From contig CANJKZ010000538.1 of assembly GCA_947471745.1 (NCBI GenBank), forward strand, positions 248,001 to 312,000: DNA of 64,000 bases. Reading direction: 5' to 3'. Source of the DNA: Closterium sp. Naga37s-1 (taxonomy: Eukaryota; Streptophyta; Zygnematophyceae; Desmidiales; Closteriaceae). Shown one piece after another: positions 42,201-51,454 of this stretch (position 1 is the first letter of the stretch; each line of letters opens with the position of its first letter). The position numbers were made by a program, and so were the translations under genes. Under the pieces are notes generated by a model, which saw only the letters and a list, made by a program, of their open reading frames with translations, was not told where the DNA came from and searched no databases.

Positions 42201-44051
42201 GGAGAAGGGGAGCCAACGCGAATCAAAGATATGCCTAAGGTGCCTCAACAGCAGCTCCCTGCCCTTGCGGATGAGTGTGTGTATCCATGGCTGACTGAGA
42301 CGGGTTCTTCATTCACAGTGCACTTGGTGGTGGGAAAGGCAGGGCACGGCACGGACAAGAGGGGTCAAGGGGAGAAGAACGTAGCCGGCAGGGGGGGAGA
42401 GAGTCAGGTTATGAGACGGGCCCTCACGTGGTTATGAAGGCAACTTCACCAGGCGGTACCTAAAAGCCCTCCCTTCCAACCCGCCCACCCGACTCGCACT
42501 CACGTGTTGATGATCCATAGGTCCGCCTCAGATGGCACCTCCACCAGCTGGTACCCAAACGCCGCCAATTGCCCTGCCATGTACTCACTGTCGCTCTGCA
42601 ATGGGGTTGGAGGAGTGTGGGTAGTAGAGGAGGGGGAGGATAGGAGGTGGAAGAGGAGGAGGTAGGAGAGGAACATGGGAGAGGTAGGAAAGAAGGAGAG
42701 GAGGAGGAGAATATGATGAGGGAGGAGACGAGGGGGAAAGACAGGAAAGGAGAGGAGCAGGAAAGATAGGGAAGGAGAGATGGGTGAAAGATAGGGAAGG
42801 AGAGGAGGGGGAAGGACAGGAGGCGGGTGGTGGAAAATAAATTACAGTCTTAAGCTAAGGAAGAAACGGGTGCAGTCAGCAAAATAGCCATGTAATCATT
42901 GCATCCCTGCCAGCCAGCCATAACGGAGGGAGTAGGGCGAAAGGAATCGGGTTTCACGCTCAAGGTACAGGGTTTGTTTTAAGGCAAGGGCAGAGGAAAT
43001 TCTGTTTCACCAGGCAACGACCAAATCTGCAGTTGTCTAGAAATCCGTGTGCTGTGCCGCTTCGCCTTTGTGTATTATGTCAAAAAACTCTTCTACAGAA
43101 TACAGGAAGCCCTTGACACGAATCCAAAAGCCCTTAGAAGGGTTTTAAGAGAGGTACCTGGTTATGAGAGCAGCCAAACGTCTTGATATATATGGACTGC
43201 AGGCGAGGGAGAAAGGTAAAATCAAGGACCGAGCAAGGACCTTCCAAAATGAGAAGAAACACAATTGGATGGGTAAGCGAGTGGAGCAGTTGCAAAGGGG
43301 AAGTGCTAAAAGGCACAAAACCTATTCACAACGAACAAGGAGAGAAACTGGAATATGCAGCACCTTCACCAGGACTGCTCAAAAAGCCTACTAACAGACA
43401 CAACCTCCCCCCCCCCCCCCCCCCCCCATAAGCAGGATTACAGGCTGACTTGCTGTAGGAAAAACGCGCGAGATTCATATTTATCTGACTACACAAGTTT
43501 CCATGTGTAATCATGGATACTGACTGGAATCAATCATTGGATACGACCGAACTTCATCCCCATTATAAGCATACCTGCGTTCCAGGAACAGAGGCCGGCG
43601 CACCCTCATCCTCGCAATGAATCTCATCACCATGCTCGGTCAACGCATTCGCTGCGCTATCCCCGATACGATCAGTTTCGCTGCCAGCTTCTGACTTCGA
43701 AACCCTCAATTCACTCTCCACGACCTCGCCAGCCTGCTTCAATTCATTGTCAGTGACACCGTTCACGTTATCGTTACCGTTACCGTTACCGTTACCGTTA
43801 CCGTCAATGCGATCTGCTGATGACTTCTTCGGCCGTCGCCTAACAGCAGGCCGACCGCCTCCTACTTCTGGAAGGGGTGCTTGGGAATCAACGGTTGAGA
43901 TCTCTCCATTCAAGCCGTTTACAGCGCTTTTGCCGCCTTGTTTACGACCTAATCCGTTTCGCCTGTCCTCGTCAAAAGGGTGGTTACCCGATGCCAGGTC
44001 CTCGATGTCTACCATCGCGACGCCTTCGACGCAGTTAGGAGCTTCGATCAC
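36290..44051 (-). CDS. CDKAL1: CDKAL1-type tRNA methylthiotransferase, 9 exons
   Basis: Radical-SAM enzyme that adds a methylthio group to t6A37 of tRNAs reading ANN codons, probably ER-anchored. Exons in reading order: 44051-43575, 43196-43158, 42595-42504, 41745-41646, 41224-41072, 39701-39582, 38645-38252, 37784-37692, 37212-36290; 2391 nt, 796 aa. A second ATG at 44015 (MVDIEDL) matches the usual family start better and would give 784 aa. N-terminal cluster cysteines C168 (FGCSHNQ), C204 ([12 protein letters not shown]) and C233 (AGCVPQ). Radical-SAM C303xxxC307xxC310 in [20 protein letters not shown]. Then [47 protein letters not shown], and a TRAM domain split by a roughly 60-aa insert. 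The tail has a Cys/Gln-rich stretch and one C-terminal membrane segment ([19 protein letters not shown]). All residues expected for catalysis are present. Confidence 0.93.
37281..37341 (-). repeat. Partial copy of CDKAL1 exon 9, acceptor side
   Basis: Repeats [18 protein letters not shown] coding DNA with its CAG acceptor, 70 bp upstream of the real exon start. Confidence 0.9.
37470..37965 (-). repeat. CDKAL1 exon 8 copies and donor-spanning repeat
   Basis: A donor-side copy lies at about 37470-37550. Between it and the exon (37692-37784), the junction (plus-strand GCCTCACCTGGGGAAAGCAG) is repeated about four times in a 28-bp unit (37565-37690). An acceptor-side scrap (FEQTMDL) lies at 37935-37965. 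Confidence 0.88.
38095..39265 (-). repeat. Partial copies of CDKAL1 exon 7 on both sides
   Basis: A 3'-side copy ([18 protein letters not shown]) at about 38095-38218. Acceptor-side copies ([20 protein letters not shown]) at about 38707-38898, 38957-39044, 39100-39178 and 39216-39265, the last ones shortest and most diverged. The intact exon is 38252-38645. Confidence 0.9.
39277..39434. repeat. Direct repeat exactly bracketing a 32-bp perfect palindrome
   Basis: Copy A 39277-39342 and copy B 39375-39434 (both start CATGCTCTCATGAGAAGG and end GTGTGCTGCAGACC) abut a perfect palindrome at 39343-39374: AGGTGTATTTTGAGGC then GCCTCAAAATACACCT. No base is left over between repeat and palindrome. 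It lies in CDKAL1 intron 6. Confidence 0.97.
39446..40513 (-). repeat. Seven partial copies of CDKAL1 exon 6
   Basis: One donor-side copy at about 39446-39532 retains [18 protein letters not shown]. Six acceptor-side copies ([16 protein letters not shown]) lie near 39797-39852, 39938-39992, 40073-40130, 40210-40264, 40349-40405 and 40456-40513. Only 39582-39701 has both ends and all three radical-SAM cysteines. Confidence 0.92.
40640..40985 (-). repeat. Three partial copies of CDKAL1 exon 5, donor side
   Basis: [21 protein letters not shown] with donors, at about 40640-40712, 40788-40845 and 40908-40985. The intact exon is 41072-41224. Confidence 0.9.
41555..41625. repeat. GGAAC pentanucleotide microsatellite
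   Basis: About 12 units of GGAAC with a late A variant, 20 bp from the CDKAL1 exon 4 donor. Confidence 0.95.
41810..42330 (-). repeat. Four partial copies of CDKAL1 exon 4, acceptor side
   Basis: [20 protein letters not shown] copies near 41810-41890, 41965-42040, 42107-42175 and 42247-42330. Each is bordered on its interior end by a GAGGTGCCTCGAG-like palindrome. The intact exon is 41646-41745. Confidence 0.9.
42600..43157. other. CDKAL1 intron 2
   Basis: Purine-rich (GGAGGA/GAAGGA) stretch at about 42600-42835 followed by unremarkable AT-richer sequence. No copies of exons 2 or 3 were seen, an exception among the introns of this window. Confidence 0.5.
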
Positions 44052-44716
44052 ACGATAGTCCTGAGGTGATCAAACTAACACTTGAACGAATTACAGAGCA
44101 CATAAGGTGAGTGGCACTCCCAAGGTTCATTCTTCCAGTTTGATTTCTTGTGGATTTCAAACGAGGACATCGCTAGGCCAGTACACGGTTTTGAGTTGAA
44201 AATAACAGTTATGCTCCTGCTTTTTTGTTGCACATGGTTAATGCCAAGTTTTACTCAGGTCCATGAGAAAATAAAACCCGGAGATTTGCTGAATCATGTA
44301 CCACCACGTAAAAAACAATCGCACTCACAAACCGTGTTATTTGATGTAGATATTGCATTATTTTCTTGTGGTGGTGTTTGAGATTAATGTTAGACCAAAG
44401 TAAGTAAAATACATAGTCTAGTGTTGAACTGAATCCATATTGACAAAAAGGCATTTCATCCAGTGACTTATCTCGGATATGCTACAATACCCTTTAGATT
44501 CGGCATTCCCCGGAATTGCAGCTAACGGCAGATCATAATAGACAGTCACAACAGCACCTAGACGAGTTGCGTGGCGATTGACGGTCGCAGCCGCTGAGAT
44601 TGACAATCCGACCACTCTAGTAGAAAATCGGCTTTCAGCTTTTGTTCCTAGATTTTAGGTGGAAAAGGCTCACCAAGCAAGCTTTTCCTCTAGGCGTGAT
44701 CCAGTCAGGTGGCAGT
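44052..44716. promoter_or_regulatory. Divergent promoter region between CDKAL1 and the UCHL3-like gene
   Basis: 665 bases separate the two start codons, which point away from each other. The stretch is AT-richer than the flanking genes and has no exon copies or arrays. It must contain both promoters and leaders. No specific element was assigned. Confidence 0.6.
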
Positions 44717-47700
44717 ATGGCCGACAGCAATCCACCAGCTGATTTGACTCCCGGAGGTGGAAGCGGCGCGGAGGAGACGCGCAGCAAGAAATGGCTGCCG
44801 CTGGAATCGAACCCGGAAGTGATGAACGACGTGAGGCGATCAACGATGAGCGACGTTGGGCGATGAGCGACGTTGGGCGATGAGCGACGTGAGGCGATGA
44901 GCGACGTGAGGCGATGAGCGACGTGAGGCGATGAGCGACGTGAGGCGATGAGCGACGAGAGGCAGTGAGCGATGTGAGGCTGTGAGTCCTACCCCTTCAC
45001 CTCAAGAGCTGTTCCGAGGAGCTTCTTAAGCTGTTTCTGCCCTATTACCACCCCCCGTGCCCACCAGTTTGTGCGCAAAGTGGGTTTCCCCCCCTCAGCG
45101 GGTTTCCACGATGTCTTTGGGCTGGAAGCGAATTGCCTCGCTATGCTGCTTTATTAGCAGTTCTGAGGAACCTCACAAGTATTTGCCTTCCCCTTACCCC
45201 CCCCTTCCCCATCGCCCTAACCCTCCGGGCGCACCAGTTTGTGCGCAAAGTGGGTTTCCCCCCCTCAGCGGGTTTCCACGACGTGTTTGGGCTGGACGCG
45301 GATCTGCTCGCCATGGTGCCGCTGCCTGTCTTCTGAGGCGCCACATAAGCTGTTCCCCCTTCCCCATTCCCCCAACCCCCCGTGCGCACCAGTTCGTGCG
45401 CAAGGTGGGCTTTCCGCCCTCAGCGGGTTTCCACGACGTCTTTGGGCTGGACGCGGATCTGCTCGCCATGGTGCCTCAGCCCGTGCTCGCACTGCTCTTC
45501 CTCTTCCTATTGCCGCCCGAGGTACTGCCGCCCGAGGTACTGCCGCCCGAGTACTGTCTCCCAAGGTACTGGCGCCCGAGTACTGTCTCCCGAGGTACTG
45601 CCTTGCCTTGTCACCTTCTGCTGTTTCTTCGCATCGCCGTGCCTGCGGCCGGCTTGCGTGCTCGCCCCATGCTCGCACTGCTCTTCCTCTTCCTGCTCCT
45701 GCCCGAGGTAGTGCCTGTTTAACACTCAAAGAGTATTTGTGCTCTGATGTCTTCAAATCTAAGACTGCAGCGTGGTTCCTCTTTTCCACTGGCTGCTAAC
45801 AAACTCTCGGTTTGCTCAACGCTCGCCATGGTGCTGTACTGTGCTGCCACCTTCTTTGTTTTGCACTCTGATTTTGCACTCTGTGCAGGAACGGTCCAAA
45901 GAGCCAGAGCAGCAAGAGCAGGTTCCCGAGCAGGCGACTCCCTCTGCTGATGTAAGTCCTGCCGGCCTGCATCTACTGTTTTTTGTTTCCGATGTTGGAG
46001 CGGGTAGACCGTCGCGGTTTCTCCTCTCAGGCAACCCCCCCCCCCCCCCCCCCCCTGCTGGTGTAAGTCCGCCTGGCCTGCGCCTTTTTTTTTGTTTTTC
46101 TTTTTTTGCCAGTAGGATGTACGTTGGCTGAAAGAGTTGCATGCTCCTTGCCTGCGCTTAGTTTGGCTCCTCAGAACCCCAGCGTGCAACTCCTGCTGTG
46201 GACTTGAGGCCTAATTCGCCTCACTCATTCCCAATCGTAAACCATTCTCTCTCCCTACCAGCTCTCCATCTACTTCATGCCTTCCCTATATTGTTCCCAC
46301 CTTTGTTTTTGGTTTTCTGCCTCCCTTTCCACCCCCCACCAGGCCGCACAGCCATTCTTTGTGCGGCAGACCATAGACAATGCGTGTGGCACGATCGCGC
46401 TCCTACATGCAATTGGCAACAACCAACACCAGCTCACCCTCGGTACCTACCTTTTCTTGCTTCCATCCCTTGCTTCACCTCGTCCTACCTTGCTTGGCCC
46501 TATCCCAGCATTGGTACCAATGGACAGTGGCACAGATTCTTGACAAATCTGATTTTGCAACTGTCTGCTCCAGCCTAGCTGCCTGCAGGCAGCTCCCTAT
46601 GCCCAACAAAATAGGAGCCTTTCCTGCAGCAGTTCTGTTCTATATGGCTCCGGTATAATCTCTTACGGAAGCACAGCGATTTGAATCTTGCACCCTATGC
46701 TATGCTCCTGCCTGCCGCTCCCTGTGTTCAACAGAGAAGGGTTCATTCCTCCAGCAGTTCTTTGAAAAGACCAAAGACATGACACCTGAAGATGTGAGTG
46801 CGTTGCATTCGAGCATGTGAGTGCATGGCCTATGGGTATGCGAGTGTATAGCATGCTGAGTGCAAGGGCATGCACGTGCATGGCAGAAGGGCGTATGGCA
46901 TTGCTCCTTGCTACATTCTCCTCTCTCTTCGTGTCCCTTTATCTCTCCTCTCATTTTCCCCTGCTTCTTCTTTCCTTAGCCCAGTTTTCAATTGCTCCCC
47001 TCTCCCCATCTCCCAGCGAGCAGCCTATCTGGAGGCAGACACATTGCTGGAGAAGGCACACACAGATGCAGCAGAGGCGGGCGACACTCGGGTGGGCCCC
47101 TTCAACAGTTTTAACGCGCCTCAGAATGTTCAACTTGCATCAATAAGCTGTGTCTATACCATGAAAGGCGGAAGGCAGGCACTGGGCCTTCCAGTCTGGG
47201 AGGGACATTGTAAAGCACGAATGCATGTCCTTTCAGCAGGAGTTTCCGTGTTTGCTTACGAGCCATCAGTCAACTCACAAGCCTCAACTCGCAGTGCCTC
47301 TCTTCATTTTTTCATTGCCATTCCCCGCCTCAACTTGTGCCGTGAATCCATTTCCCTGTTGCTCCTCTTCCCCGCCTCTTATTGCTCTTATTTTGCTCCT
47401 CTTCCCCGCCTCTCGTTGCTCCTTTTTTGCTCCTCTTCCCCGCCTCTCGTTGCTGGGCAGCCCCCAAGTCTCCATGAGTGTGTGGATCTGCATTTTGTTG
47501 CCTTGGTCACGTCTGGAGGTCCGTGTTTCACTCACACTTACGAGTCAAATTAGCATGAGCTTGCAATTTCAATTATTCCCTGTGTTGCAGCAGGATCAAA
47601 TCAACCTGCATAGAAATTCCCTCCTTCCCTTCATTCGTTTCCATGAGCAGGCAGCCTTGATTAGCCGATTTACACGCCGTTGATTTCATCCGTCCCCATA

Positions 47701-48355
47701 TTTCATCATTGCAATCCTCGTAGGTCGTCTGTATGAGCTAGACGGTCGCAAGCCAAAGCCCATTGACCATGGCCCTTCGTCGCCTGATACCCTACTGCAG
47801 GTGGGTTATGTTCCCATGATACCCTGCTGCAGGTGGGTTATGTTCCCATGATACCCTGCTGCAGGTGGGTTATGTTCCCATGATACCCTGGTGCGGGTTG
47901 GTTATGTTCCTATGATACCCTGCTGCAGGTGGGTTATGTTCCCATGATACCCTGCTGCAGGTGGGTTACTCCCGTGATACCCTGCTGCAGGTGGGTTATG
48001 TTCACATGATACCCTGGTGCGGGTTGGTTATGTTCCTAAGATACCCTGCTGCAGGTGGGTTATGTTCCCAGCTTCAGGTGGGTCATATTCCCATGATACC
48101 CTGCAACAGGTGAGTTTACCTTTCTCTGCATGTATGTTGTCTCCTTCTGATAGCCTGCTGCAGGTGGGTTAATTTTACTGCGTTCACACATGCGTTGTAA
48201 CATCCTTCTTCCTTTGTTTCGTCCTGTTTGCACCCCCTTGCATGTGCCGTACGTGGTAGGATGCGGCGCGGGTGATGCAGCAGGTGATTGCGGCCAGTCC
48301 CAACTCATTGCAATTCAATATCATTGCCATGAGCCTTGTGCCGCCCGAATCCTGA
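44717..48355 (+). CDS. UCHL3: Ubiquitin carboxyl-terminal hydrolase, UCHL3 type, 9 exons
   Basis: Cysteine protease that frees ubiquitin from small C-terminal adducts (peptidase C12). Exons: 44717-44830, 45393-45521, 45889-45951, 46343-46442, 46735-46793, 47017-47091, 47461-47518, 47724-47800, 48260-48355; 771 nt, 256 aa (human UCHL3 is 230). Start KKWLPLESNPEVMND, then FVRKVGFPPSAGFHDVFGLD, RQTIDNACGTIALLHAIGNN, FFEKTKDMTPED, RAAYLEADTLLEKAH, VDLHFVALV, YELDGRKPKPIDHG and LQFNIIAMSLV. Active site: oxyanion Q111, C117, H191, D206. The C-H and H-D spacings (74 and 15) equal those of human UCHL3 (C95, H169, D184). A 21-aa Glu/Gln-rich exon 3 makes it longer. Exon 2 was taken as the third and only complete copy. 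Three of its donors are units of tandem repeats. Confidence 0.92.
44822..44985 (+). repeat. 17-bp tandem repeat spanning UCHL3 exon 1 donor
   Basis: The junction AACGAC|GTGAGGCGATGA becomes GCGACGTGAGGCGATGA and variants (some GTTGGG), about nine copies. Confidence 0.92.
45055..45332 (+). repeat. Two partial copies of UCHL3 exon 2, acceptor side
   Basis: FVRKVGFPPSAGFHDVFGL copies at about 45062-45135 and 45236-45332. They are separated from each other and from the full exon by TTCTGAGGAACCTCAC (45165) and TTCTGAGGCGCCACA (45331), decayed forms of the TTTTGAG-NNNN-CTCAAAA palindrome. Confidence 0.9.
45510..45715 (+). repeat. 15-bp tandem repeat spanning UCHL3 exon 2 donor, plus exon-end copy
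   Basis: CCGCCCGAG|GTACTG recurs about five times (45510-45605). A copy of the exon end LALLFLFLLLPE with GTAGTG follows at about 45664-45712. Confidence 0.9.
47785..48115 (+). repeat. ~32-bp tandem repeat spanning UCHL3 exon 8 donor
   Basis: The junction GATACCCTGCTGCAG|GTGGG, with TTATGTTCCCAT spacer, is repeated about nine times. Confidence 0.95.
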
Positions 48356-48419
48356 CTCGCAAAGTTTCGCTAGCAGCTTTATGGGTTTTTGTAGGCGCCG
48401 CCCGAACAATCCCTGCGAG

Positions 48420-48800
48420 TCCGAACAATCCGGTGTGGTTCAAAGTGTCATTGCCATGAGCCTTGTGCCACTGACCACTTCCTGAGTGAAGCTTTGCTAG
48501 GTAGGGAATATGTGATGTACGAAAATTGCAGCAAGCCCCAGCTTGTTGCAGTTCAATGCCATTGCCATGAGCCATGTGCCGCCCGAGTCCTAACTACCGC
48601 GTAAGTAAAGCTTCGCTAACAGCTTAGGGGTTTTCATATATACCTGAAAGAGCGTTACGAGTAACGAGCCTAGCTCATTGCCACGAGCATCGTGCAGCCC
48701 GACTCCTGGCTCCTTACTGAAGCTTCGGAGCTTAGTGCCTCAAATGATTCAGCGAGCCCCAACTTGTTGCAGTTCAACGTTAGTTCCATGTGCCATGTGT
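48420..48800 (+). repeat. Partial copies of UCHL3 exon 9 beyond the stop codon
   Basis: Four segments resembling CAATTCAAT-ATCATTGCCATGAGCC and CCGCCCGAATCC near 48430-48490, 48530-48595, 48670-48715 and 48755-48795. They lie in the 3' untranslated or flanking region. Confidence 0.85.
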
Positions 48801-50244
48801 TGTTAGGCGTCATACAGTTTTACAGTTGGGCATTCGCCGAGAAAACATTGAAACCTCATGTCGGAGTGGCACATCAAGGTGAGCTCATGCTCAACATACG
48901 TAAGACGTTTGCCCATACTTGCCAGAGTAGGGTGACCAGGATGCTATGCCCCCTTCATGTAACAACGTGTAATATATACTGTGTTCATTATGCTTGCTTT
49001 ACATGACAGGCGTCTTTGCTTTGCTTTGCTTTTCTTTTCCTGGTATGGTTTCTGTACAAAACCTGAAATATTTGCAGCTTTACAATTGAGATGCTGAAGG
49101 GTAATGTCTCGATATAATATCAGTTTGTAAAGGAAATTCGAGGGTCTGGTATCGAGGAGTGAAATATGCACCAATATGCTGACAGATTATGCACAAATCG
49201 ATTCAGGACCGTTGGATTTGTGTGATCCCTGAACCATTAGTTGAGATGTTGCCTCATTGCCGACGCCCAACAAGATTCTTGCAGTTCGCAGCTCCCTTAG
49301 GCACCAAGATCCCGACAAATTCGTTGCGGAAGCACTACGGTTTGCGCTGGTCCCTGTGAGTGTCAGACTTTTGGGGGTTGAGTTTCCGCCATTTGCCGGG
49401 TCTTCCTGCCCAACCGTTGGGCTTGACGGAGGTGGCGACACTGACGACTGTCGCAAGCGTCAAATCCATTCAGAAGTAACCAGATCCAAGACCACACTTA
49501 CGTCCCAAGCTGTGTTGTTTCCTGATTTACATACCATTGTGAACGTTGCGGTTTTCGTCGCCCCGCCTTTTTGCGCAACGAGCGCGACATAGCGGCCAGG
49601 CGCGATGCGCCAACCTTGTCGGCTAGCCTTGCCTCGCGGCACCCTGGGCGGAAATATTCCGCCGACAACCCAACCTCGAGATTGGTCAAAGTTCATCTGG
49701 CCTGTGCTGAGCTGAACGCTTCCTGCAGTACACAGAACGAGGTGAACACGGGTTCTAAACACCAGAACCTTTCCAGAAATCTACCAACCGAGCTGAACCA
49801 TTTGAAGTTTCTAGACCAAGCCAGGAAAATTGCTCCGAACACATTGCAACCGATATAAACCGTTTCAAGTTTCGGAACCCAACCAAGCAGCGTTGCAGGC
49901 AGTCAGCGCAGCAACCACAGCCCAAACCACTCGCCTCGTCCCACCCTCCTCCTGCTCCCCATTTTCCATTCCTAAACGACAACTGCGGAGCCATGTCGGT
50001 AGTTAGCATGATTAGTAATTGTTTTTCCGTCAGAAACGACCTCTCGGCGTTCGGCATTGATTTCTTTGAAAGCGACGACTACTTTCGCCATCGTCTAAAT
50101 CAGGCCGCTAGTTTCGTTTTCGCTGTCGACGATTTCTATTTCCTCGCCACGATACGTTATCGCGTCACTCGCTTGTTCGATCGATTTTCAGCGTTTCCGG
50201 CGGGGATGAGTCTTCTCCGTGCTGTACGGGTGAAGCGCTGAAGC
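48801..50244. other. Stretch without recognised gene
   Basis: Several open frames of 75-111 codons occur on both strands (for example minus 49762-49460 and plus 49257-49592), but they overlap, contradict each other and match no family I know. No RNA gene or repeat array was seen. Confidence 0.45.
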
Positions 50245-50247
50245 AAT

Positions 50248-51376
50248 GATATCTGGCGACTTATCCGACAAGGTTAGTCCTCCAATGCAACGATATTTCA
50301 TCCTGGATTGTCTATCAATGTTCACGTTTCGCCTCCCTCTAAGTTGTATTCGATGCAGCACGTCATGAGCCTTGTCATTGTCACAAACATTCATTCTCCG
50401 TTATTGCTGCGTTGTCTACGTTCAGGTGCGGCTGGCGTTGCTATCGTCTGCGACGTGTACGGCCGTCGTCCGCGCGTCATCGCACGGCGAAATCGTCGTC
50501 TGCGCGTCGTACCAAGGCGAAATCGTTGGCCGCGCGTCGTACCGAAGGCGAATCGTCGTCCGTGCGTCGTCGCACGCCGAATCCGTCGTCTGCGCCTCAA
50601 AGCACGGCGAAATCGCTGTCCGCGCATCGTCGCACGGCGAAATCATCGTCCGCGCGTCGTCGCACGGCGGAATTGTTGTCCGCGCGTCGTACTAAGGCGG
50701 AATCGCCGTCCGCGCGTCGTACTAAGGCGCAATCGCCGTCCGCGCGTCGTACTAAGGCGGAATCGTCGTCCGCGCGTCGTACTAAGGCGGAATCGTCGTC
50801 CGCGCGTCGTACTAAGGCGGAATCGTCGTCCGCGCGTCGTACTAAGGCGGAATCGTCGTCCGCGCGTCGTACTAAGGCGGAATGGTCGCGAGGCTGTGCG
50901 TCCCGTCGGCGTGGGAACTTCTTCAACCGCCAGCTAAGTGCCTTCTCCTCCCTCCACTCTGTTGTTTTTTAATGTCGACCTTGCTCCATGCATCGCACTC
51001 TATTTTTCACTGCTCTTTGTCACACCCATTAGACCTCCCTTCCCCAAGGTAATTGGTATCTTTTTTCTTGGTACAGCCTCAGGTATTTGTATTAGTTTGG
51101 TTCAGCCGGTACGAGGTCTCTTGGGTGTGCCACTGCAGCAGTCCATTCATGCACGCATGTTGCTTGTGCTTGCTGCACTCTTCACTTTCACTTGTCTTGG
51201 CTTGTTTCCTCACTGCTCTCCCCACTCCTCTGCGCCCCCTTCACTTACCCCCCTCCTCCCTTCCTCTCTCTGTCCCAACCCGCCCCCTCCCGTCCCAGCA
51301 GGTCGCTCACACGGGAGTGGCAGTGGTGGGAGGGGAGGGGGGCAGCACTCCACTCGGCTGGGACTCCCTCCCTACC
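50248..51376 (+). other. Possible first exons of an unrecognised plus-strand gene
   Basis: Splice-like signals without a family match: ATGATATCTGGCGACTTATC...GACAAG|GTTAGT at 50248-50274, an acceptor CAG at about 50435, and a candidate exon from about 51302 (QVAHTGVAVVGGEGG) to a donor at 51376. A segment starting GTTCAGCCGGTACGAGG is duplicated at about 51098-51160 and 51377-51440, the same behaviour seen around real exons elsewhere in the window. Product unknown. Confidence 0.25.
50453..50890 (+). repeat. 30-bp GC-rich tandem repeat
   Basis: About 14 units of AAGGCGGAATCGTCGTCCGC-GCGTCGTACT, irregular at the left end and nearly perfect at the right. The 10-codon period leaves several frames open (RRADDDSALV on the minus strand, LRRNRRPRVV on the plus strand), none recognised. 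Confidence 0.93.
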
Positions 51377-51454
51377 AGGTTCAGCTGGTATGAGGTCTCT
51401 TGGGTGTGCCACTGCAGCAGTACATTTCATGCACGCATGATTCTTGCAATCTAC

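Noticed and set aside
50308-50972. Arg-rich and Asp/Ala-rich frames of about 110-210 codons over the 30-bp repeat
   Set aside because: The 30-bp period keeps several frames open on both strands; no frame has more support than the others.
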